From assembly GCA_950097015.1 (NCBI GenBank), contig CATNEN010000039.1:10510001-10574000 (forward strand): DNA of 64,000 nt, given 5' to 3'. Position 1 is the stretch's first letter. Each line of letters starts with the position of its first letter. The notes under the pieces are model-generated. The model made no database searches and was not told where the DNA came from. It worked only from the letters and a program-made list of their open reading frames with translations. The translations under genes and the position numbers were made by a program. This stretch comes from Macrostomum hystrix. Lineage: Eukaryota > Platyhelminthes > Macrostomidae. This document shows positions 30,666 through 40,700 of this stretch, one piece after another.

Positions 30666-32212
30666 TACGGGTATAAAAATTGAGCATAAGCACTTACGCT
30701 CGAATGTGTGTTTGTGCTCATGTCAAATACCATTATCAGCATCGCAGAGTCGTGAACAGCATCTATAAGTGTGCACCTAGGGCGACTAGAGGATCGCAGT
30801 CAACAAGCTTTGCAAGTGCGAGTACATTTATATCGTCGGTCATCGGAGCGATAAGGTTATTTGGATCTGCATGCTGAACAGTTGCCCACAACACAAAATC
30901 AAGGACCACTAGCATATATATACTTGAGTAGTCCGTGCACAAAATGTGAAACACAAAATCTTCTACAATCCTGGCTCGCAAATGCAAATCAGGGGACAAA
31001 TAAAATGCCAGTATGTGGAGGGCATGAACCAAAATCTGCAGGATACTACCCGTTTATCCGCGACAATCGACAGTTTGTCCTGTTGTGATGTTGTGTCTCT
31101 AATTTAATGTAATTTTAATATGCTAGTTACAATTACATGCATTATATTATTTGCGGTAGCCATATTGGTTAGGGATATTTTTTCGGTTTTTTATTAATAT
31201 TTATAATGATTTTGTTTTAGTGTACTATATAGTCGTAGTTCGTATTCAAATGTGCTAATTTGGCCTTTCTAGGAAGGCTCCCTCGCCCCCGGGTCTGGCT
31301 CTACGACTGAGTGTTCGTTTTTATTTTGTCAGGTACTAGACACCTAACTTTGCTAGGCCTATTCTACATAAGTTATTGCATAATTTTAGGCATTGTTTGC
31401 CTTCTTAGACATTGTTGTTATGTACAGTTTCATGCAGATTAATTACCACCAGTTTTACTACTACAATTAAAGCTTTTTGTCCAAGGGCCTACTCACTCAT
31501 CCAGTGTTATGCTAACACCAAAGTGTAAATAAAAATGGAATGTTGTTGAATGGACAGAGGTAGCTTAACCAGCATTGGCTATTGTGTTTATTATCTGGGG
31601 TTCCTGCATGGTGCATGCAGTGTTGGCTTGTCTTGTCTGAATTGCCTAAATGTACATGGCGCTGGGCTTTCACCTGCAGGGGTGGATCTGGCATTAGCCT
31701 ATTTTATTATTGCTCTCTTTGTATACGTATTAAATTTTTATGCCAAATAGACTCATGTGTACTTTCTGCCAATCTACATTTTGCGGGCTCTTACAGCTCA
31801 GTGCACAAAAATGTCAGAAATGTGATTGTAAACATTGTATTTAATAATTGTGTTGTGCTGCTAGCTTTGATGATACTAGGTTAAGAAACACATTTTTCTA
31901 TATTTTATTTATGTGATGAATTATATTAAATTAAAAAGCTATATTTTCTATATTTATAATTGTAGTAGCCATTTTGGGTGTGCGGTTTTATTTATCCTAG
32001 TTTCTAATATTTGTCTATTTAGTATCACGTGAATGACGTGTTACTATAGTAGCTGACTGTGCCCAAGCGGTAAGGCACTCCCTAAAATCCTATTTCCAGT
32101 CTTCCGGGGCTTTACGCGGTGGACTGAAGTAGCCCGGTAATCACGATCAGGACTGACCTTACACTACATATGATCTCACTCTATTTATTTGTCCAGGGTA
32201 ACACACCCTAAA
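30666..32212. other. Intergenic, AT-rich
   Basis: No gene is supported. At 32052-32070, GTGCCCAAGCGGTAAGGCA resembles a Ser/Leu tRNA A box. No B box or cloverleaf follows, so at most this is a SINE relic. Confidence 0.5.
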
Positions 32213-32400
32213 CAGTAAGACAGTACGTCTTATCTATATCAACAGTACGTTGATATATCCTAATTTATAAGACAATACGTCCTATTTATATCAACAATAC
32301 GTTGATTTTAACCTAAATAATAAGACAATACGTCTTATTTATATCAACAATACGTTAATTTTAACCTAAATAATAAGACAATACGTCTTATTTAGATCAC
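32213..32400. repeat. Tandem repeat (~56 bp) made of two palindromes per unit
   Basis: About three and a half copies. Each holds TAAGACAATACGTCTTA and ATCAACAATACGTTGAT, two imperfect palindromes sharing the core CAATACGT. Confidence 0.85.
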
Positions 32401-33819
32401 TACGTTTTACTCCCTGTTAATAATATAGAACTAATACAGCTCAATACTATTATACAGTGTAACGTTGACCAGAACTAACACAGTTCTAATCTTAAAGAAT
32501 CAACACGAAGTCATGTAATTTTAGAAAACACTAGCTAAATTGGCTTTCTTGTTTGATCGCCAAAGACAAGCGGGGAGAGCGCGAGGCGAGTCAAGTTTAT
32601 TTTTGAGACATAAAAATCCCTTCTTTTTATATGAAATATTTGAGGTGAAGGAAAAAAGTAAAACAAATATTGTATTAAATTTCTTTTTTAAAGGAAAATA
32701 CTATTTACTATATGAAGAATAAAAGCGCCTAGTAAAATAATAGAATACACTTTGTAATATAATTCGCTAACAAAATTTATTTACATCAAAAAGTTTGAAG
32801 CGGTATTAATAAAATTCTTTCTATTTCATAATAAAAAACTAGCTTTTTTGCCCGTTGTTTTTGGGGCAGAAATTTAAAGCAAAGCAGTAAGCAATTCATG
32901 TCTCTGTATTAACTTTATAGTGAAGGTCACCATTAATTTATTTACTGCATTAATGAAAAGTGAAGAGTTTGTTTAAGTACGTTTAAGTAAAAAATAAGTG
33001 AAAAGTGTGTCCAAACAGCCCCCTCTTGATTACTTCTTTAGAAACATGTCTCGAACCACTCCTCTATACAGTCAGTGGCAAATCCAGGAATTTTGTTTTG
33101 GGGCGGTCTGTCAGGGGAGCGCCATGAGAATCACAGAGTGGGTGCCAGCAGTGTCTGGACTGCAGTCTCATTGCGACAGGCCTTGGCAGTCCGGTCTCTG
33201 TTATGTTCTTGGCGCTGTTGTGTCTGGACTGCAGTCTCATTGCAATGGGCCTTGGCAGTTCGCTCGGCAGTTAAGCTCTCGTCGCCTATCTACGTCTCTG
33301 CCGTGACTGGCTGTAGAGCTTGTTGCAGCTCCAGCACTGCTTCCACTGGTGCCTGATGTCTGTGCTCTTGTCCAAGGTCGAAGGTTATAAGGCTGGACTG
33401 GCTCAGCTTCATTTTCACTTGAAACTGCTTGTGGCTGTGCAGAGGTGCGTGGTCTAGGTGCTGCTGTTGTTGCGCCATCTTCTACTGCATCATTTGGCCT
33501 TGCTGTTGCTCATCAAGCTGCTTTAGTCAAGCGACTTAAACAACTTTTCTTAGGTGGCATCTGAAAGTTAGAAGTAGTCCAAATGTCAGGGGACCTGTGT
33601 TGAAAAATCTTTCTCTTCTCTTCAGTGGGAAAGGCTTATTTTAGCAAAGCACTGTACGCCAGCCGCTATTTCCTCTCTCTTTCTTCTATCCCAGGCTGGC
33701 TGGAGAGAAATATCGACCGGAGAGCCCTGCGCACTGGGACGCCACCGCACTCACCGCACTCAGTCTCAGTGCTGCTTGGGGGCCAGTAGACAGTCTAGGG
33801 GTTTGGGCTGTGTACATTC
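32401..33819. other. Intergenic with a short direct repeat
   Basis: No gene. GTCTGGACTGCAGTCTCATT recurs at about 33151 and 33220 with the following CCTTGGCAGT, giving a two-copy repeat of about 69 bp. Confidence 0.55.
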
Positions 33820-34310
33820 ATGGCTTGAAATACAATGTACAGTCTGGGGCTTCGGCGCCCGGGGAAGGGAGGGGTGGCTATAATAAAATTTGGCCTGCAG
33901 AGTAGCGGAGGGGAGTTGGGGTGGCTGTCCTCGGAAAACAAAAAGTGACTCACTTTGAGATGATGCAGCTTTGCTCTGGATTGAGTAGAGATGTTCAAAA
34001 TTGACAGCATTGTTGGAAAACATGTAAAGTGTAAGTGGATCAAATTTGGAGAAAATCTGACAAAGTGGGGCGACGATATGTGGAATTGAGTGATTTTTTG
34101 ATGATTTTTGAGCATTTTTTCGCACTATTAAGCAGGAGGAAATGATTTTTCGGGAATTTGAGTAGCCTATTGCACTCAGAGTAGGTAGTTTTCGGTATGT
34201 GCAAAGTTTGGTGCGATTTGGTTGAGCGGTTTCGGCGTCTATAAAGACAAAAGGTTGCACGCACACACACACACACACAGAGACAGAGTTTTCACTTTTA
34301 TAGATATAGA
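33820..34310 (-). repeat. Dispersed-repeat-like segment with (CA)n
   Basis: On the minus strand it starts in a GT run and continues GACGCCGAAACCGCTCAACC then CAAACTTTGCACATACCG. This phrase style (AAACCGCT..ACC..ATTT..AAACTTTG) is widespread as a non-coding transposon end in invertebrates. Several minus frames are open through it but resemble no protein. The family is unknown to me. Confidence 0.4.
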
Positions 34311-34877
34311 TTTTGGAAAAAAGAAGTTAGGAGCTGACAAAACTATTGTCATTATTTGGACATTGCTTCGTTATAATGTTCAGTGGACCTTATTGAGTTT
34401 TTATAATAATATGATTGTAAGAATGAATGTCTGCCATAAAAAGGGTATAATAAATGGTAAGCCTGAATAGGTTTGTATTTTTCACCAAAGCAAACCCTTG
34501 GAAAATGAAATACCTTAATATTAATTATTTGTATATTTTAAGTTATTGATTGTTTCTAATGTTTGGAAGTAGCTCTAGTTACATTTTGTTTTACATTTTG
34601 TAGTTGGTTATTGGTTTCTAAGCTAGTTAATATTTTTGTCATAACTATAATTTTATAATTAACAATTTCACTTAAGATAATGTGTTAATTATTGATTATG
34701 CTTGATTTGTCATGCCACATGTATCACAAGAGATCTAGAGATCTCTTTTTATCTTCAGCAGGCTGTGGAGCCCTGTGAACGAACTATCATCACCACATTA
34801 AACAGCATCAAGCAACCAACCGCGCTGCTTGGCTCATTAATTCACTAGTAAACTTAGCTCTATGCACTAAATCTAGC

Positions 34878-35627
34878 ATGACTTCCCGAATAGCAACCGT
34901 TGCTAACGTGGCCTACCAATTGTTCTCATCGGTGGCTGAGCAGGGCTCCACAAGCGTAGGCAAGGAGAGCATTTCCCGCCTACTGCAACTACTGTCCAGT
35001 GTCAATGCCAAGGATCTTGACTTCGACACTCGCCTAGTAACAGACGCTTCCTGCGCCCACGCGCCTGTTCTCTATCTGCACATTGTGGAGAATGCCGTAC
35101 TGTCTATGGGAATCTTTGTGCTCAGGCCGGGCGCCCGCATTCCGCTGCACGACCATCCGGGCATGTTTGGCCTGTGCCGCCTCATCCACGGCAGCCTTCG
35201 CTGTCGGGCCTATTCGCCAGCCTCGCCGGCGGTTGCAGCGGCTGCCAAAGCAGCCTTAGCTGCTCGCCTACTACCGAGATGGCAGCTGCCAGAGCTGGTG
35301 CCCGTCTCCTTAGCAACGGACGCCGTGTTCACTGGCGCCTCCCAGCCGTTGCTGCTGACCCCATCGGAGGGCGGTTATCACGAGCTGCAGGCGTTGGGCG
35401 ACGGCGCCGCATTCCTTGACATTCTGGCGCCTCCCTACGATCACGACCTTGGTCAACGAGTCTGCCGCTACTATCGCGAGGTTGCCCTACCTAACGATGA
35501 GCATCAGCAGCAGCAGCAGCAGTCGAATGAGGATGAACAAATCAGGCAGGTTTTCCTATTGGAGATTCCGCAGCCCAGAGATTTCGTCTGTGGCACAGTC
35601 GACTACACGGGTCCAAAGGTAACCTGA
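34878..35627 (+). CDS. ADO: 2-aminoethanethiol (cysteamine) dioxygenase / N-terminal cysteine oxidase
   Basis: An intronless frame of 249 residues. The cupin core shows MGIFVLRPGARIPLHDHPGM, whose His91 and His93 are iron ligands. YHELQAL supplies the third at His168. FLDILAPPYDHD and VCRYY (Cys and Tyr spaced as in the crosslinked pair of animal ADO) follow, and LLEIPQPRDFVCGTVDYTGP closes the domain. ADO oxidises cysteamine and N-terminal cysteines of proteins, acting as an oxygen sensor for Cys-branch N-degron turnover. Ala-rich and Gln-rich inserts at about 118-132 and 208-213 are lineage-specific. The length is near that of animal homologues. The chosen ATG opens the frame just upstream of recognisable homology. 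Confidence 0.9.
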   Translation: MTSRIATVANVAYQLFSSVAEQGSTSVGKESISRLLQLLSSVNAKDLDFDTRLVTDASCAHAPVLYLHIVENAVLSMGIFVLRPGARIPLHDHPGMFGLCRLIHGSLRCRAYSPASPAVAAAAKAALAARLLPRWQLPELVPVSLATDAVFTGASQPLLLTPSEGGYHELQALGDGAAFLDILAPPYDHDLGQRVCRYYREVALPNDEHQQQQQQSNEDEQIRQVFLLEIPQPRDFVCGTVDYTGPKVT

Positions 35628-36880
35628 TGTCATACAGTTTGCGCTTCTGGGGTTTGTCAAGGTTGAGCAAGTTCTCATTAGGGTTCGTGTTCCAGTTTCT
35701 ATGCTAAAAATATTCGATAACACATTGTCAACTTGCCATTGTGAATTGGTTCTTATTTTGCTTAAATTAACTTCGGAAATGTACGCTTCTCAGAACTATA
35801 ATTCAGAGCCCAAGTCCTATTTAATGCCATTGCATTCTGTCGGTTCAAGTATTCTGTGTCCAGTAGCTTCCTAGCGATTTTGTGCTGCATATTTGAATTG
35901 GATTTCAACGTTAACCATAGTTTTCCGCCTCAGTAGATTCAGCGACTGTTTCAGCTTTTATATGAAGTCCATTTAATTGAATTCGCTGTACAAAGCATTG
36001 CTATTTTGTTTTCATTCTAACCACATGCTTCAGTGATTTAAGAAAGCTATATAAATTTTCTGCTGATCCTGTATTCTGAGCACGAAATTCTAACTTGGAA
36101 TCATGATCCATAGAAATTTGTGTGTACAAATTTTGTTCTATAAACTGGACATGCATTCTTAAGATATTGTTGGGCCGTAAGCCCGTAAGAGTCCTTGAAG
36201 CAGACTACTATATAAGAAGCAGTTTTTAAACGTCTTTTGCGCAATTTCGCAAATCACTTCGAACGATCTTTTCAGGGATGTTGGGAAGAAGAATTTTGAC
36301 GTTTAAACTAGCGAAGCGATCTTAATTGTCTGAAAAAACAAATCCAACGATTTCACAAACAGTAAGGTTTGCTGGTTCTAACGTCTCTGCTTTTGTAGCT
36401 TATTAGTCTGTATAGGCTTAACACACAATTATTCATTGTACGATTGGCTGTGCACTGCAGTCTTTTAACTTCCTTTGACTCACTGCATTGCGTAACAGGG
36501 ACCGTGTCTATGCATGGGGTAATTTTTGTTATTCTCTGCCAAACCGGAGTGCTGCAAAGTCTAGAAACGAGTTAACCGTTCTTTTCTGTTTTGCTGGATT
36601 GCTTTCTCATTCAATAATCTATTCATTGTGAAGAATAAACAACACTGTCGCGCTTGTTAACCATTTTTAAGTTAAAAAATAATTATAAAAACTGAATGGT
36701 CATTTTGTTCGCTAATTTACAAAGTCAGAGATTGCGAACAAAATGACCGTTGTTTATTTTTTAACAAACCAGTTAACCTCTGTGCTTTATTTATTTTCTT
36801 ATCTTACACACTTCAAATTTGTTTTAGATTTTTATGAAATTTTAGTTTTTTCTTTGAGGCCATTCATTCACAGTCCACTA
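35628..36880. other. 3' flank of ADO, nothing recognised
   Basis: No gene. AATAAA occurs near 36635, too far from the stop to be a confident poly(A) signal. AACAAAATGACC and its complement occur at 36737 and 36698 as an inverted pair. Confidence 0.5.
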
Positions 36881-36883
36881 ATT

Positions 36884-37367
36884 GGTCCGTTGAAAGCTAC
36901 TTCTTGGACCATTCGCAGCCCGCTGATTGGTCCGTAGAAAACCAAATCTTTTTGGACCATTCGCAGCCCGCTGATTGGTCCGTAGAAAACCAAATCTTTT
37001 TGGACCATTCGCAGCCCGCTGATTGGTCCGTAGAAAACCAAATCTTTTTGGACCATTCGCAGCCCGCTGATTGGTCCGTAGAAAACCAAATCTTTTTGGA
37101 CCATTCGCAGCCCGCTGATTGGTCCGTAGAAAAACAATTCTTCTTAGACCATTCACAACCCGCTGATTGGTCCGTAGAAAACCAATTCTTCTTAGACCAT
37201 TCACAACCCGCTGATTGGTCCGTAGAAAACCAAATCTTCTTAGACCATTCACAGCCCGCTGATTGGTCCGTAGAAAACCAATTCTTCTTAGACCATTCAC
37301 AACCCGCTGATTGGTCCGTAGAAAACCAAATCTTCTTAGACCATTCACAGCCCGCTGATTGGTCCAT
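36884..37367. repeat. 48-bp minisatellite with internal stem
   Basis: Ten copies of a 48-bp unit containing GGACCATTCGCAGCCCGC then TGATTGGTCC. GGACCA and TGGTCC form the stem of a hairpin. The first half uses CAAATCTTTTTGGAC, the second mostly CAATTCTTCTTAGAC, so two subtypes amplified separately. Because 48 is divisible by three, open frames appear on both strands. These are unlikely to be genes. Confidence 0.95.
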
Positions 37368-37751
37368 GAAAATAGATGTGAAAAAGAATTATTTTATACA
37401 ATCGGCTGTTGCTTTAAGCACGTATAATTTCCAAGTGTTCAGTAATCTGTAATGCTGATGTTAACATTGCTCGTTAGTTCATTGGCTTGCGATACTTACA
37501 GGAAGTTTACTTTAGCCAGCTATTCTAGGGACATAAATACAGCTAGGTTTGGCCTCAAGAATTAGATTTAAAATAGTAATTAACTGCAGAAATTATGGTT
37601 AGAGATGTTAGACATCTGTTAGCATCTTTGATATCCGGCTAACAAAACAAAATTTTCAGAAATCGGCGAACTTATAAATCTTCTCTGACCTGCAATTATT
37701 GCTTGCTTAAACAGCGGAATAAATTGCTTTAAAGAAACCCATTTTGTGATC

Positions 37752-40700
37752 ATGAACGACTCCAAAGTGCAAGTTGGCGTCAAGAAGGTTCCGATTCATC
37801 TGCAGTCGGCGCAAAATCGCCTGCTTATCAAAGGCGGCCGTATTGTCAATGATGACGGGGTGCTTGACGCTGACGTATATATCGAAGACGGCATTGTCAA
37901 GCAGGTCGGCTGCAACCTCATGACGCCTGGTGGAGTTCGCATCATTGAGGCGGCTGGCTTGCTAGTCATGCCTGGTGAGCAGCATGATCTGACCTGACCC
38001 AGCCCTGACCTGACCCAGCCCTGACCTGACCCAGACCTGACCCAGCCCTGACCTGACCTGACCCAGACCTGACCCATCCTCCTTATATACATACTTAAAC
38101 TGTGGTCTAACTTGACATACTTATTTTTTCCCGGCAAATTCTCCGCTAGACGCATAGGAGCCTGTGTTGACCCAAGCCCACCTCAACCCGCAGGCGGCAT
38201 TGACGCGCACACCCGCTTCCAAATGGATTTCATGGGCACGCAGTCAGCTGACGACTTTTACACGGGCACTCGAGCCGCCTTGGCCGGCGGTACCACCATG
38301 GTGATCGACACTGTCGCCTGCCAGCGAGGCGACTCTCTGATCGACCTGTTCAATCGTTATCGCGCATCGGCTGACGAGAAAGTCTGCTGCGACTACGGCC
38401 TGCGCGTTGTGGTGCCCCAGTGGGCCGGTCAGCGCACCGCTGACGAGATGGCGGCGCTGGTTCGGGATCACGGCGTCAACGCTTTCCACTGCCACATGTC
38501 CCATCCGGGCGTCTGGCTGCTGGAAGACGACGAACTGTTGAGTGTCTTCCAGACCTGCCGCCGGCTGGGCGCCCTGGCCCAGGTTCACGCTGAGAATGGC
38601 AAGGTGAGCGCCATTTCTTTGACTGGATGTGTTCAGATAACAACTGGTCATTGGCAGGTAGAAATAAAGTAGTGATTGACAGATGACTATCAGGTAGGAT
38701 TTGACAGGTGATTATCAAGTAGTATTTGACAGGTAACTTAACTGTAGTATTTGACAGGTTACTATACCGTAGTGATTGACAGGTGATTATGAAGTACTGA
38801 TTGACATGAGGTGTATATAAATTAATAATTAGCACTTGTTTATCCAGTACTGATTGACCATAATTTATTTTTTTAGGTGTTGAATCTAGGTGTCGATGAA
38901 TGCAAGTCTTTGTAAAGTAGTGATTGACGGCTAGATACTAGAATTAACGATTGTCATGTAGGAGGTGCAGTAATCGAATCAGGCCCCTCAAACGTCGCGC
39001 CCAGGTGATAGAGCGCACAGCCGAGCAGCTGTTCGCCCAGGGCATCCACGGTCCGGAGGGTCACGCCTATTCCCGGCCAGAGAGAATGGAGGTGGAAGCC
39101 ACCGTGCGCGCCCTGTGCATTGCTGACGCGGCCAATTGTCCGCTGTACGTGCTGCCCGTCACCAGCCCGGAGGCAGCCGACGCCATCGCCTGCGCCAGGC
39201 GGACTACTGGCCAGGCCTGCTTCGGCGAGGTTAGCCCCGCTGCTCTGGCCTGCGATAATACGGCTTACCAGGTGAGCAGCTTTCTGCTTAGTTCTAGAAA
39301 GTAACGCAAGTCAGAAAGGTAACGAATTTGTAGACGTTACAAATTAGCAAAACGTTTGTCATGTTACTATGAGTAGTATAAGGGATTGAGCGGAATCCCT
39401 TATCGAGATATTCAGAGATTCTTGTCGAAGATCCTGGTGAGATGGACAACTAACATTGCTTTGTGTGAACATCTATAGCGAATCCAAAGTGGTTCAAAAG
39501 TGAAGAAAATTACAATTAAATTTATCCAAAATAGTCAGCGATGATAGCCGATATGGTTTCATGATGAAATTTTGTGGGCAAAAATATCATGTCTATATTA
39601 GTGTCACCAAATGATGTGCCGCTGTCCGCAACACTCTTGCAGTTAGTATTGTTATTCATAGCAGGTATTCTAAAGAACTAGAAAAAGCTTGTAGCCCATT
39701 AGTTTAAGCTTAGGACATCGGCCCGAGAGGTCATAAGTTCGAATCCCAGGCCGATGAAAACGAACTTAAGTTCACTGAACTGGGTACCAGATCGGTTTGG
39801 TGGCCATCAGTCCATGGACTGTACGGCTGTACGCCCTGCCTCACGATACGCCGTGCAATAAATGCGGCTATGTATAAAACGAAAAAAATTTCAAAGAATC
39901 CTGCATCCGCAATTACACAAAAAAAAACTCGTAAACTCGCATTAAACTACTTTTGTAAGTAGAAATAGCCGAAAATGAGTATAAAATGTTTCATTGTCTC
40001 ATCGATTTTGCTTCATTCCTTCCTTAGCACCCGTCCTGGCGCCACGCCGCTGGTCACGTGACTAATCCGCCTCTTCGCGACCCCTCGGCCAAGGCCGCCC
40101 TGGCCGCTCGCCTAGGAGGCCTCGGAGGCGGCCAGCCGCTAGCCGTGTGCGCCAGCGGCCACTGCGCCTACAAATCAGAGCAGCGCGCTCTCGGCCGCGA
40201 CGATTTCCGCCAGATCCCGGCCGGCGTCAACGGAGTGGAGGATCGACTTAGCGTTGTGTGGGAGACTTGCGTTGAGACTGGCGCCCTGGATCCCTGCCAG
40301 TTTGTTGCCGTGACCTCGGCCAATGCGGCCAAGCTGTTTAATTTGTATCCGCAGAAGGGACGCATTGCGGTTGGCAGCGACGCCGATATTGTCGTGTGGA
40401 ATCCGACCGCTTCCAGGTGACGGAGACGCATTTCAGTATCCCATTTTGAGTAGTTTTTCCCATTTTTTGTAGCTAGAATTAATTTGAAAATTTTATGAAG
40501 CTATGAAATCAACATCTTTTGCGTTGCAATCATCAAACCCTACGTATTGAGGGTCCTGAAACCCAATATGACCTACACTCTCATTCCCTGAAACCCCTGA
40601 GGCCTCAGACGTTGATTCCCTGAAGCCCCCCTGAAGCCTCAGACTTTGATTCCCTAAAACCACTGAAGCCTCAGACATAGATTCCCTAAAACACCTGAAG

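Noticed and set aside
34040-34278. Minus-strand proteins near 34 kb
   Set aside because: Three overlapping minus frames in one dispersed repeat, none resembling a protein.
36868-37452. Repetitive 16-residue proteins on both strands
   Set aside because: They are a product of a 48-bp unit divisible by three and open on both strands.
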